64,000 nt of DNA from Colwellia sp. PAMC 21821. GTDB taxonomy: Bacteria > Pseudomonadota > Gammaproteobacteria > Enterobacterales > Alteromonadaceae. The translations under genes were made by a program, and so were the position numbers. Below the pieces are notes generated by a model that did no database searches, was not told the DNA's origin, and worked only from the letters and a program-made list of their open reading frames with translations. Within the stretch, counting starts at the first letter, position 1, and each line of letters starts with the position of its first letter. The stretch is taken from contig NZ_CP014943.1 of NCBI RefSeq assembly GCF_002077175.1, positions 744,001-808,000 of the forward strand, given 5' to 3'. Below, one piece after another: positions 38,755 through 48,689 of this stretch.

Positions 38755-40296
38755 TTACTCAGCTAATGGACGCATGTGAGGGAACAAAATAACGTCTTTA
38801 ATGGTTGGTGAATCAGTGAATAGCATCACTAATCGATCAATACCAATACCTTCACCGGCAGTAGGTGGTAAACCGTATTCAAGTGCTTGAATATAGTCAG
38901 CATCATAGTGCATTGCTTCGTCATCACCAGCGTCTTTACCCGCTACTTGGTTTTGGAAACGTGCCGCTTGGTCTTCAGCATCGTTCAGCTCTGAGAAACC
39001 ATTGGCTAATTCACGTCCGCCAACAAAAAACTCAAAACGGTCAGTTATAAATGGGTTGTCATCATTACGACGCGCTAATGGTGAAACTTCCCATGGATAT
39101 TCAGTAATAAATGTTGGTTGATCAAGCATATGCTCGGCAACTTCTTCGAAAATTTCACAAATATATTTACCAGCACCCCAAACTTTAGAAGCATCAGTTT
39201 CTTTCACGCCAACAGATTTTGCCATGGCTTTAAGTGCGTCGAAGTTAGCTTCTGGGTTACGTAAAATATTTTCGTCTAAATCATTACCGTGCAATAAAAT
39301 CGCATCAACCATGGATAAACGGGTGAACTTTTGGCCGAAGTCATAGAACTTCTCTTCTACCACTTCACCATCAGCGTTTTTAACGGTATTACGAATAACA
39401 GAAGAACCCATAACGTCTTCTGCTAGTGTGCGCAGCATGTCTTCAGTAAGGTTCATTAGGTCATGGTAATCCGCATAGGCTTGGTAGAATTCAATCATAG
39501 TGAATTCTGGATTATGACGCGTTGATAAACCTTCGTTCCGGAAGTTACGGTTAATTTCGAATACTTTTTCAAAACCACCAACAACCAAGCGCTTTAAATA
39601 AAGCTCCGGCGCAATACGCATATACATTTGAATGTCTAAGGCATTGTGGAAGGTTTCAAAAGGCTTCGCTGAAGCACCACCTGGAATGGTTTGTAGCATA
39701 GGCGTTTCAACTTCCATGAAATCACGGTCAGTTAAAAACTTGCGAATACCATCAACAATTTTTGAACGGATTTTAAAAGTGTTACGCGTATCTTCGTTGA
39801 TGATCAAATCAACGTAACGTTGACGATATTTTGTTTCAACGTCTGATAAACCGTGAAATTTTTCTGGTAATGGACGTAGCGATTTTGTTAATAGCTCATA
39901 TTTGTCCATATTCACGTATAAGTCACCTTTACCTGACATATGCATAGTACCGGTTACACCGATAATATCGCCAATGTCTAAAGTGCCCCAACGCTCTTTA
40001 ATATCTTTTTGCACTGTTTTGTGTGCATATGCCTGAATACGACCTGTCATATCTTGTAATACTAAGAATGGACCACGTTTTGCCATTACACGACCAGCAA
40101 TGCTGTAAAGACCAGTTTCAGCTTCAAGCGTTTCTTTATCTTTTTCACCGTGTTGGGCTTGTAAATCAGCAGCATAGTGTTTTCGGTCAAACTTGTTAGG
40201 GTGGCCATTAGCCGGACAGTTTTCGCGAATTTTTGCTAATTTGCCACGACGCTCGGCAATCAATTTGTTTTCGTCTTGGTGTGCTTGATCAGTCAT
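38755..40296 (-). CDS. lysS: Lysine--tRNA ligase (class II)
   Basis: 513 residues (E. coli LysS 505). It has an N-terminal OB-fold anticodon domain ([18 protein letters not shown]). Class II motifs are [20 protein letters not shown] (motif 2) and [16 protein letters not shown] (motif 3). It charges tRNA-Lys. It is located 122 bp downstream of prfB on the same strand, the conserved prfB-lysS pairing. Confidence 0.98.
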   Translation of the reverse strand: MTDQAHQDENKLIAERRGKLAKIRENCPANGHPNKFDRKHYAADLQAQHGEKDKETLEAETGLYSIAGRVMAKRGPFLVLQDMTGRIQAYAHKTVQKDIKERWGTLDIGDIIGVTGTMHMSGKGDLYVNMDKYELLTKSLRPLPEKFHGLSDVETKYRQRYVDLIINEDTRNTFKIRSKIVDGIRKFLTDRDFMEVETPMLQTIPGGASAKPFETFHNALDIQMYMRIAPELYLKRLVVGGFEKVFEINRNFRNEGLSTRHNPEFTMIEFYQAYADYHDLMNLTEDMLRTLAEDVMGSSVIRNTVKNADGEVVEEKFYDFGQKFTRLSMVDAILLHGNDLDENILRNPEANFDALKAMAKSVGVKETDASKVWGAGKYICEIFEEVAEHMLDQPTFITEYPWEVSPLARRNDDNPFITDRFEFFVGGRELANGFSELNDAEDQAARFQNQVAGKDAGDDEAMHYDADYIQALEYGLPPTAGEGIGIDRLVMLFTDSPTIKDVILFPHMRPLAE

Positions 40297-40418
40297 TTTA
40301 TTTCTCGTGTTTAACGTAATACTTCATTTGAGCTAAATTTAAGCTAAATTATTTAGCGCTCAAATTTTACTATTACAGGTATATGCTATTAAAAATATTT
40401 AAAAATTAATTAACGTGT

Positions 40419-41517
40419 TTATAAACCAGACTTCAAACTGGCTTCTAAAAATTTGTTTAAATCGCCATCTAATACGGCTTGCGTATTACGGTTTTCTATT
40501 CCGGTGCGTAAATCTTTAATACGGCTGTCATCTAAAACATAAGAGCGTATTTGACTACCCCATCCAATATCAGATTTTCCGTCTTCTAATTCTTGTTTAC
40601 CTTCATTCTGCTTTTGCATTTCCATTTCATACAGTTTAGCTTTTAAAAGCTTCATCGCTGTTGCACGGTTTTTATGCTGAGAACGATCAGCCTGACAAGC
40701 CACTACTGCGCCTGTTGGTACATGCGTAATACGTATGGCAGAATCTGTTTTGTTAACATGTTGACCACCTGCACCAGAAGCACGAAAGGTATCTATGCGT
40801 AAATCTGCTGGGTTAATATCAATTTCGATATTGTCGTCAATTTCTGGGTAAATAAACGCAGATGCAAACGAAGTATGTCGACGACCACTTGAGTCGAACG
40901 GTGATTTTCGTACTAAACGATGAACACCAGTTTCTGTTCTTAACCAACCAAAAGCATATTCGCCAGTATATTTAATGGTGCAACCTTTAATGCCAGCAAC
41001 ATCACCACCGGTGACTTCAATAGCTTCAGTTTTGTAGCCGTTGGCTTCACCCCAACGTAAGTACATGCGCATCAGCATTTCTGCCCAATCTTGCGCTTCT
41101 GTACCGCCTGAGCCTGACTGAATATCTAAATAGCAGTTATTGGCGTCATGCTCACCTGAGAACATACGACGAAATTCTAACTTTTCAAGACTAGCTTCTA
41201 AGGTTTTGGTTTCAGCTTCTGCATCGTTAAAGGTTTCTTCATCTTCTGCTTCAACAGCAAGTTCAACTAGGCCTTCAATGTCCTCACAACCTGAATCCAT
41301 TTGGTCAATGGTTTCAACAACGGCTTCTAATGCCGCACGTTCGCGACCCAATGCTTGTGCACGCTCTGGATCATTCCAAACTTCGGCCGACTCTAATTCG
41401 CGTGAAACTTCAACCAAGCGTTCTGACTTTTGATCGTAGTCAAAGATACCCCCGAAGCAAGTTGGTGCGTTCGCGAATTTCTTTAATTTTATTGAGTACT
41501 GGATTAACTTCTAACAT
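40419..41517 (-). CDS. prfB: Peptide chain release factor 2 (programmed +1 frameshift)
   Basis: RF2 reads UAA/UGA stops. Translation starts at ATG 41517 ([20 protein letters not shown]) and reaches an in-frame TGA at 41442-41440 after 25 codons. The main frame continues at GAC 41441 to 40419. The joined product has 365 residues, exactly the E. coli length. It contains the SPF anticodon-like tripeptide in [16 protein letters not shown] and the GGQ catalytic motif in [16 protein letters not shown] single-frame annotation would start at a GTG/ATG inside and miss the N-terminus. Confidence 0.97.
41439..41455 (-). promoter_or_regulatory. prfB programmed +1 frameshift site
   Basis: On the minus strand, CGGGGG-TAT-CTT-TGA-C: an internal Shine-Dalgarno-like G run three bases before the slippery CTT followed by TGA-C. 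This is the canonical autoregulatory RF2 recoding site. Confidence 0.95.
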
Positions 41518-41734
41518 AGTTTTTAACTATTACGCCGTCATAGATGAATATAAATGATGAATATAATTACTGATTAAGGAAAAACAACAAAAAAACAGTC
41601 GCGCATTGTAGCTTAATTATACGGTTAAATAAACGTTTGCTTGTTCATTGAAATGCCATTTTTATTATATTTTTCCAGCCGTTTAATGTCACTCATAATT
41701 TAAAGGATAAAACGGCGAATACTTTACAGAAACG

Positions 41735-43519
41735 TCAGTCTAATTGCTCAACCATCAATTGCACCGATTGCTTACCACGAAACTCGTTGATATCTAGGCG
41801 ATAGGCTAATTTAACTTGTTTAGCTTTGTTATCTGGCCAACGTTTTATATCAACATTGAAAGCGATAGCATCAAATATTTGTTGGTCTTTTTCTACCACA
41901 AGTTTTAAGTGTTTTTCACCAACAATGCGCTGCTGAACAAGCGTAAAAACATCATCAAATACAGGTTCAGGAAAATTTTGTCCCCACGGGCCGGCTTCAC
42001 GTAATACTTCTGCAAAGGCTAGGGTCATATCATTGGTTAATAGCTCTCCATCTGAAGATAAAATGCCCGTTAGGGCTTCTTTACTTAACCACTGCTCAGC
42101 ATACTTTTCAAACAATGATGAAAACTGTTGAAATTGATTCGCTGCGATCGACAAACCAGCCGCCATAGCATGGCCACCAAATTTTATAATAATACCGGGA
42201 TGTTGACTGTCAATATACTCTAATAAATCTCGAATATGTAGACCCGGAATTGAACGCGCCGAGCCTTTTATTTCATTGTTGTTTATATCAATAACATTGC
42301 TATCGGCGGTGCTGGCATTTGCAACCGAACTATTTTCGTCAATGTCATCATTGCCTCTGGCAAATACAATACTAGGGCGATGATATTTTTCTTTTAATCG
42401 TCCCGCGACAATACCTATAACCCCTTGATGCCAATCGCCATGAAACAAGCTAATGCCATGAGGTAAATTGTCTTCGCTAAACTTTAAGCTTGCCAGTACT
42501 TGCTCTGCTTCAATTTGCATACCCTGCTCGATTTCTCGGCGCGCTTTGTTTAAATCGTCTAAATCGGCGGCCATCACGCGCGCGGTTGATAAATCTTTTG
42601 CTAATAAGCAGTTAATACCAAAGGCCATATCATCTAATCGACCGGCGGCATTAATACGCGGCCCTAGCGCAAAGCCAAAATCACTGGCAACTAACTTTTG
42701 CTGATTTTTCCCAGCAATTTCAATTAAGGCTTGAATACCTGGACGTGTCGCTCCTGCGCGAATACGCTTTAGTCCTTGTTCAACTAAAATGCGATTGTTT
42801 GCATCGAGTGACACCACGTCAGCAACCGTTCCTAGCGCGACTAAATCAAGTAATTGCGCAATATTAGGTTCTTTAATATTCTGTTGTTCAAACCATTGTT
42901 GTTCGCGTAAATATTTCCTTAGGGCTAACATAAAATAAAAAGCGACCCCCACACCGGCTAAAGACTTACTGGCAAAATTACAACCTCGTTGATTTGGGTT
43001 AACAATGGCATCAGCAGGAGGCGTATCTGCACCAGGTAAGTGATGATCAGTGACCACGACTTGTAGCCCTAGCTCTTTCGCCCTTTTGACCCCCGCAATA
43101 CAACTAATACCGTTATCAACCGTAACCAAAACCTGCGCGCCTTGTGAGGCAGCAATATCAACAATTTCAGGCGTTAGTCCATAACCATATTTAAATCGGT
43201 TTGGTACTAAAAAATGATGATTGCTCGACCCCAGCATATGTAATGCTTCCATCATTAGGGCGGTACTTGTAGCACCATCGGCATCAAAGTCGCCAATCAC
43301 CGTGATGTTTTTTTTCGCTTGCAGCGCCTGGTATAAAAGTTCACAAGCCTCAGGTAAACCTTTTAACGAATCAACAGCACATAAATGTGACGCGGTTAAT
43401 TCAAGTTGCTCTTTGCTAGTTACGCCGCGCCGTGCATATATTTGTCGAATAATAGGATGAAGCGTAGCGGGTAAGTGCTCATCGCTCACTTGCTCTCGAC
43501 GAATAATCTCTTTATGCAT
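41735..43519 (-). CDS. recJ: Single-stranded-DNA-specific exonuclease RecJ
   Basis: RecJ is a 5'-3' ssDNA exonuclease for recombination and mismatch repair. The 594-residue product has the DHH phosphoesterase motifs: IGDFDADGATSTALM (motif I), VTVDNG, VTDHHLPGAD (DHH, about residues 155-165), the NPNQ segment and the DHHA1 part FGGHAMAAGLS (about residue 467). A C-terminal OB-like domain follows. The length is close to E. coli (577). It lies between dsbC and prfB, as in the conserved xerD-dsbC-recJ-prfB-lysS order. Confidence 0.97.
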   Translation of the reverse strand: MHKEIIRREQVSDEHLPATLHPIIRQIYARRGVTSKEQLELTASHLCAVDSLKGLPEACELLYQALQAKKNITVIGDFDADGATSTALMMEALHMLGSSNHHFLVPNRFKYGYGLTPEIVDIAASQGAQVLVTVDNGISCIAGVKRAKELGLQVVVTDHHLPGADTPPADAIVNPNQRGCNFASKSLAGVGVAFYFMLALRKYLREQQWFEQQNIKEPNIAQLLDLVALGTVADVVSLDANNRILVEQGLKRIRAGATRPGIQALIEIAGKNQQKLVASDFGFALGPRINAAGRLDDMAFGINCLLAKDLSTARVMAADLDDLNKARREIEQGMQIEAEQVLASLKFSEDNLPHGISLFHGDWHQGVIGIVAGRLKEKYHRPSIVFARGNDDIDENSSVANASTADSNVIDINNNEIKGSARSIPGLHIRDLLEYIDSQHPGIIIKFGGHAMAAGLSIAANQFQQFSSLFEKYAEQWLSKEALTGILSSDGELLTNDMTLAFAEVLREAGPWGQNFPEPVFDDVFTLVQQRIVGEKHLKLVVEKDQQIFDAIAFNVDIKRWPDNKAKQVKLAYRLDINEFRGKQSVQLMVEQLD

Positions 43520-43552
43520 GAATGAACCTTTATACTTGAAACGCTAGAAACA

Positions 43553-43581
43553 AAAATGGCAAGTATAATACTTGCCATTTT
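43553..43581 (-). terminator. Terminator between dsbC and recJ
   Basis: AAAATGGCAAGTAT / ATACTTGCCATTTT gives a 13-14-bp stem with flanking A/T runs. It lies 50 bp past the dsbC stop and 34 bp before the recJ start, so recJ is probably expressed from its own promoter or by read-through. Confidence 0.75.
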
Positions 43582-43632
43582 ATTAAAAAATTAAGTTATA
43601 CCAATTCACAATATTGATTAACTTGTTTGATA

Positions 43633-44430
43633 TTAACCACCTTGTTGAGAGGTTTCTAATAACATAAATAATTTACTTGGGTCTTGATAACCTGGCACCA
43701 TCATGCCATTTTCAAGCATAATTGCAGGCGTACCAGTAACCCCGACTTGGCGACCAAAGTCAAACTCTTCTTCTATAGGCATATCACAAATACGTGCAGC
43801 AACCGTAGAACCACTTTTCGCTTTTGTTAGCGCCGTCTGCGCATCTTCATGACACCATATTGAGCGTAAATCTTTAAAGCCCTGTGAATAACCACCAGAA
43901 CGGTCTTTCACGCCAGCTCGCGGATACGCTAAATAACGTACAGTTATACCTTTGTCGTTATAGTCGTCTATTTGTTCATGCATTTTACGACAGTAACCAC
44001 AGGTAATATCAGTAAATACTGTCACTACATGTTTTTCGTTTTCTGCTGGGTAGACGATCATAGCATCAGAAAATTTAGCCATACCTTCAACACGAACTTG
44101 CGCTAGGCTTTCTTCAGTTAAGTTACTGACGTTATCGCCTATCCCGTACATTTTCCCATGTAATAAGAAATTTCCGTCTGCACTTGCATAAAATAAGCCC
44201 TGATCCGTTAACACCTCAACTACACCCGCCATTTTAGATGGCTTAATACTGGCAACATTGAAGCCTAAAGTTTGCGAAAGCTTTGCTTTAACGGCTTCAA
44301 TTTCAGGCGATTGTGCAGCGGGTAACATAACACTGTTGTTTGATGGTGTTGCTGGCTCAGCATAGGCGGCAACATTTTGAGTTAAACTTAAAACACCAAG
44401 TGCTGCGGCCAATAAAAAATTCTTAGACAT
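43633..44430 (-). CDS. dsbC: Thiol:disulfide interchange protein DsbC
   Basis: A periplasmic disulfide isomerase. I start it at ATG 44430 (MSKNFLLAAALGVLS), 265 residues, since the ATG 12 nt earlier directly abuts AAGGT. A signal peptide ends NVAAYA. An N-terminal dimerisation domain (VKAKLSQTLGFNVASIKPS) precedes the thioredoxin domain with DITCGYCRKMHEQ (CGYC active site) and cis-Pro loop GVTGTPAIML. It is divergent from fldB. Confidence 0.96.
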   Translation of the reverse strand: MSKNFLLAAALGVLSLTQNVAAYAEPATPSNNSVMLPAAQSPEIEAVKAKLSQTLGFNVASIKPSKMAGVVEVLTDQGLFYASADGNFLLHGKMYGIGDNVSNLTEESLAQVRVEGMAKFSDAMIVYPAENEKHVVTVFTDITCGYCRKMHEQIDDYNDKGITVRYLAYPRAGVKDRSGGYSQGFKDLRSIWCHEDAQTALTKAKSGSTVAARICDMPIEEEFDFGRQVGVTGTPAIMLENGMMVPGYQDPSKLFMLLETSQQGG

Positions 44431-44699
44431 AAGTAGTTCCATACCTTAATAAGCGGAAATGAGCGGAAAATTACATTTGCAATTTTTAGTTAAATACAAA
44501 GACCGCTTTAATCCCGCTAAAATTACAGTGAAAAAGCAATAATTGCAATAACACTAAGTCCTCCAATAGCTAATATCTGCAATAAAATGTTTATATCTGC
44601 GTTAATGCAAAGCTTCTTATTTACTGAAATTTTGTTAAAATCCTGTCATTAGCTCACCAACCACCTAAAGTGGTTAGCATAAACCTCGGTAATTTATTA

Positions 44700-45224
44700 A
44701 TGAACATCGCATTATTTTATGGCTCAACCACGTGTTATACCGAAATAGCAGCAGAAAAAATTCAAGCAGAACTTGGCGCTGATATTGTCAGTTTATTTAA
44801 TATAAAAGATACTCCATTGGCCGAAATGGTAAATCACGATATTTTGATTTTAGGTATTTCTACTTGGGATTATGGTGAAATTCAGGAAGATTGGGAGTCA
44901 CACTGGCCTGAAATTGCCAATATTGACCTTGAAGGAAAAATTATTGCGCTTTATGGCATGGGCGATCAAATTGGCTACACCGATTGGTTTCAAGATGCAC
45001 TAGGCATGTTACATGAGCAAGTGCTAGCGCAAGGCGGTTATGTTATCGGTTATTGGCCAAATGAGGGTTATGAGTTTGCAGAATCAAAAGCCTTGACCGA
45101 AAACAAACAACAATTTGTTGGTCTCGCCCTTGATGAAGACAACCAATATGATGCCAGTGAAGAACGCATCAAACTTTGGTGCCAACAAATTAACCATGAA
45201 ATCACGGATATTCTAGCGGAATAA
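44700..45224 (+). CDS. fldB: Flavodoxin FldB
   Basis: A 174-residue long-chain flavodoxin, starting at ATG 44700 (MNIALFYGSTTCYTE). The upstream extension to 44670 does not fit the family. The FMN phosphate loop is YGSTTCYTE, with the flavin-stacking regions STWDYGEIQEDWE and YGMGDQIGYTDWF, then GYWPNEGYEF. It is close by eye to E. coli FldB (173 aa). In E. coli fldB adjoins xerD-dsbC; here xerD is missing from the gap. Confidence 0.95.
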   Translation: MNIALFYGSTTCYTEIAAEKIQAELGADIVSLFNIKDTPLAEMVNHDILILGISTWDYGEIQEDWESHWPEIANIDLEGKIIALYGMGDQIGYTDWFQDALGMLHEQVLAQGGYVIGYWPNEGYEFAESKALTENKQQFVGLALDEDNQYDASEERIKLWCQQINHEITDILAE

Positions 45225-45325
45225 GCTAAATATCATAATAAATAGACAAATTTGGCAAGATCTTTAGGTTAAATTGTATTTTGCCATTATAATCCGCGTT
45301 ATTAATCCCCAAAGAAAATTATTAC

Positions 45326-46561
45326 ATGTTTGAGCAGTTTGACCTAGATTCCGCGTTATTAGGCGGCATTGAAAAAGCAGGCTTTAAAAAGCCAACGTCT
45401 ATCCAAGAATTAGTACTTCCTGTTGCTATGACAGGCAAAGACGTATTAGCTTCAGCCCCTACAGGAACCGGAAAAACAGCGGCGTTTTTACTGCCTGCGG
45501 CTCAGCATTTACTCGATTACCCTCGACGAGGCCAAGGTTTTCCGCGTGTACTAATTTTATCACCAACACGTGAACTTGCCATACAAACGCACGAACAATG
45601 TGAGAAATTAACCGCGCTAACCGACATTAAATCCGCGGTAATTACCGGTGGTGTTAACTACGGCAGTCACAAAGAAGTACTGACAGGTCATACCGATATT
45701 TTGGTTGCAACACCTGGCCGCTTAATGGAATACATAGAAAGCGAGCAGTTTGATAGCCGTGAAATTGAAATTCTTATTTTAGATGAAGCTGACCGTATGC
45801 TTGCAATGGGTTTTGCTGAAACCATTAATCGCATTGTTGGCGAAGCACGCTGGCGTAAACAAACCATGCTATTTTCTGCAACACTCGAAGGTGCTGCCGT
45901 GGTTCGTTTTTCTCGCGAGCTATTAAACGACCCTGTATTTTTAGAAGCTAACCCTTCGCGCAAAGAAAAAGCAAAAATTCATCAGTGGATGCATTTAGCT
46001 GATGATAAAGATCATAAATTCGCCTTATTGATGAACATATTGCAACAAGAAGAAGTTGAGCGTGTACTTGTTTTTGCAAATAAACGCGAAACGGTACAGT
46101 ATCTATCAGGTAAACTTTATGCTGAAAACATGCCTTGTGTATGGCTTGAAGGCAAAATGCAACAAGATAAACGTAACACCTCTGTTGAACGTTTACGCAA
46201 TGGTACGGTTAATGTACTTGTAGCGACCGATGTTGCTGAACGTGGGCTTGATATTGACGATATAACGCATGTTATAAACTTTGATATGCCGCGCACTGCT
46301 GATATTTATTTGCATCGCATTGGCCGTACAGGCCGCGCGGGCAACAAAGGTACCGCTATTTCACTCGTTGAAGCACACGACATGACCGTTATAGGTAAAA
46401 TTGAGCGCTATATAAAAGAGCGCCTGCCACGCCGTGTGATTGAAACCTTAAGACCGAAGTACAAAGAAGCACGTGTTGCGACGAAAAAGACCAAAGTGAA
46501 AAGAACTGTGGCACAAAAGAAAGCTAAAGCGAAAAAAATGGCGAAACGAACAAAAAGTTAA
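45326..46561 (+). CDS. srmB: ATP-dependent RNA helicase SrmB
   Basis: A DEAD-box helicase assisting 50S ribosome assembly. The 411 residues carry the Q motif KPTSIQELVLP, Walker A APTGTGKTAAF, PTRELA, TPGRL, DEADRML, SAT, and motif VI HRIGRTGRAG. A basic Lys-rich tail (KKTKVKRTVAQKKAKAKK) is suited to RNA contact. The MFEQFDLDSALLGGIEKAGF start matches SrmB. It is monocistronic with its own terminator. Confidence 0.93.
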   Translation: MFEQFDLDSALLGGIEKAGFKKPTSIQELVLPVAMTGKDVLASAPTGTGKTAAFLLPAAQHLLDYPRRGQGFPRVLILSPTRELAIQTHEQCEKLTALTDIKSAVITGGVNYGSHKEVLTGHTDILVATPGRLMEYIESEQFDSREIEILILDEADRMLAMGFAETINRIVGEARWRKQTMLFSATLEGAAVVRFSRELLNDPVFLEANPSRKEKAKIHQWMHLADDKDHKFALLMNILQQEEVERVLVFANKRETVQYLSGKLYAENMPCVWLEGKMQQDKRNTSVERLRNGTVNVLVATDVAERGLDIDDITHVINFDMPRTADIYLHRIGRTGRAGNKGTAISLVEAHDMTVIGKIERYIKERLPRRVIETLRPKYKEARVATKKTKVKRTVAQKKAKAKKMAKRTKS

Positions 46562-46594
46562 AGTTCAATAATAAGCCACGCTTTAAAAACTCAA

Positions 46595-46622
46595 AAACCT
46601 AAACGTGTCCGTTTAGGTTTTT
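46595..46622 (+). terminator. srmB terminator
   Basis: AAACCTAAAC / GTTTAGGTTT stem with loop GTGTCC and a T run, 35 bp after the stop. Confidence 0.85.
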
Positions 46623-46751
46623 CTGTATTTAAAGCTCTCAAATAAGTCCGTATTGCTGAGCCTTTCACTCATCTTATTGAGTAGATACTAAAGCTAATTT
46701 CATCAAAAAATAATTACTTGTATAGGCCTAGATGAGCCTTTATTATAAAAA

Positions 46752-46856
46752 TTACACAAATTAAGTCTTCTACTTTTTTCATGAGGGTAAATGGATAAAC
46801 CCATGACATAAAATTTAGACCGTCATGATGCGACTTATAAATTTTATAAACTGTAT
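46752..46856. repeat. Dispersed repeat, family 2 (copy B)
   Basis: This matches 9652-9766 in order and spacing: AAATTAAGT, CTACT, CATGAGG, AAATGGATAA, CATAAAAT, ACTTATaAATTTTATAAA. It lies in the 385-bp gap between srmB and the M20 gene, which holds nothing else recognisable apart from the srmB terminator. Confidence 0.6.
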
Positions 46857-46946
46857 TTTTTCATTCTCCCCATCAATAATTAGCAGAAATCAATCAGCTT
46901 AAAACGGATATATCTGTTTATCCCATTTACTGTTTAGGAGTTTTAC

Positions 46947-48233
46947 ATGAAGTGTTCTTCCATGAGTTTGGCTTTTCTAATGGGTATTGCTACTTTCAGC
47001 AGTGCGCAGGCGCAGCAACCCGTCGAAATTTCAGCGCAACTTGAGCAAAAGGTAATAGAATGGCGCCGTGATTTACACCAGCATCCTGAACTCAGCAATC
47101 GTGAATTTCGCACCGCTAAAGTTATAGCTAAACATCTGAAAGATTTAGGCTTAGAGGTGCAAACCGGTATTGCACATACGGGCGTTGTCGGTGTACTAGT
47201 CGGCGGTAAACCTGGCCCTACAATTGCCATGCGCGCCGACATGGACGCGTTACCTGTTATAGAACAAACTGACCTACCATTTAAATCCATTGCAAAAGCA
47301 GAGTATAGAGGCAAAGAGGTCGGTGTAATGCATGCTTGCGGTCATGACTTACACATGGCCATGCTAATGGGGGCAGCAGAAAAGCTCGTATCGATGAAAG
47401 ATGACATTGCTGGAACTATCGTATTTATTTTTCAGCCTGCCGAAGAAGGCGCACCAAAAGGAGAAGAAGGCGGTGCTGAACTTATGCTAAAAGAAGGTTT
47501 ATTTACTAAGCATAAGCCAGAAGTTGTATTTGGTATACACGTTTGGTCTGCTGGTAATACCGGCCATATTGGTTATCGCGAAGGGCCGCTTATGGCCTCC
47601 TCAGATCGTTTCGAAATTACAGTAAAAGGTCGTCAAACTCATGGTTCTCGTCCATGGGGCGGTGTTGACCCTATCGTTGCTGCAGGACAAATCATTGGTA
47701 GTACACAGACAATTGTCAGTCGTCAAGTCGATATCACGAAAGCCCCCGCCGTTATTAGCTTTGGTATTATAGAAGGTGGCGTGCGCAATAATATTATTCC
47801 AGATGAAGTCTACCTTGAAGGTACTATTCGTAATTTTGATATGGACAATCGTGCGCAAATATTTAAAAACTTAAAGACAACGGCTGAAATGACAGCCAAA
47901 GCAACCGGCGCTGAAGCCCATGTGCATATTGACGAAGGCTACCCGGTAACCATTAATAATATAGCGCTGACACGAAAAATGCTGCCCACCATTGAGCGCG
48001 TCGCAGGTAAAGAAAAAGTGCGTGTTAACGACTTAGTTACAGGCGCAGAAGACTTCTCATTTTTCGCTCTTGAAGTGCCAGGGCTCTTTGTATTTTTAGG
48101 CGTAACACCAGAAGGTGAAAATGCGGTAAATGCCCCAAGCAACCATTCACCGTTTTTTCATGCAGACGAAAAATCATTAAAAACGGGTACTGAGCTTTAT
48201 GTCAATTGGGTATTAGACTATAACAAGTTTTAG
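46947..48233 (+). CDS. Exported M20-family amidohydrolase (N-acyl-amino-acid hydrolase type)
   Basis: 428 residues with a signal peptide ending SSAQAQQ. The M20D amidohydrolase motifs are present: RRDLHQHPELSN, MRADMDALPV (catalytic Asp), MHACGHDLHMAMLMG (metal ligands), FQPAEEG (general base and ligand) and GAEDFSFFALEVPG. Such enzymes cleave N-acyl or aminobenzoyl amino acids. Export suggests scavenging of peptides or acylated amino acids in the periplasm. Monocistronic. Confidence 0.9.
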   Translation: MKCSSMSLAFLMGIATFSSAQAQQPVEISAQLEQKVIEWRRDLHQHPELSNREFRTAKVIAKHLKDLGLEVQTGIAHTGVVGVLVGGKPGPTIAMRADMDALPVIEQTDLPFKSIAKAEYRGKEVGVMHACGHDLHMAMLMGAAEKLVSMKDDIAGTIVFIFQPAEEGAPKGEEGGAELMLKEGLFTKHKPEVVFGIHVWSAGNTGHIGYREGPLMASSDRFEITVKGRQTHGSRPWGGVDPIVAAGQIIGSTQTIVSRQVDITKAPAVISFGIIEGGVRNNIIPDEVYLEGTIRNFDMDNRAQIFKNLKTTAEMTAKATGAEAHVHIDEGYPVTINNIALTRKMLPTIERVAGKEKVRVNDLVTGAEDFSFFALEVPGLFVFLGVTPEGENAVNAPSNHSPFFHADEKSLKTGTELYVNWVLDYNKF

Positions 48234-48277
48234 CTTTAGTTTTAGCTTGAACCTTAATTACACCTTAAAATGTGACA

Positions 48278-48306
48278 AAGTGCTTGGTTAACCAAGCACT
48301 TACTTT
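48278..48306 (+). terminator. Terminator of the M20 amidohydrolase gene
   Basis: AAGTGCTTGGTT / AACCAAGCACTT, a perfect 24-nt palindrome followed by a short T-rich tract. Confidence 0.75.
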
Positions 48307-48689
48307 TCCTTCCTTGCTTTACATTTAACTATTATGAGCGACTACGTTCACTTTTATTGAAAAATAATTTTAGCGAATCCCCTGATCTTCACCCTCACTA
48401 TTACGGCTATCGTTAATTTAAGTACTATAAGCGCAGTTTTCGTCACTTAACGAACGCTCAACAGGATAATATCAGACGTAAATTCAGTTCGTTTGTTACC
48501 TGCCCTTAAAACTTGTAGCCGCGATTAAAGACGGTCTAATACCAAATGTAATAAGTTATTGACCAATTTTAAGCGAGGATAAATTGTTCAAGAATACATG
48601 TTTATTGTTCCAGACTAAACATAAGTACCTGCATATATGGACCCACTCCGTTTGCAAGACATTTAATCGTTATGTAAGAGAAAATCATT

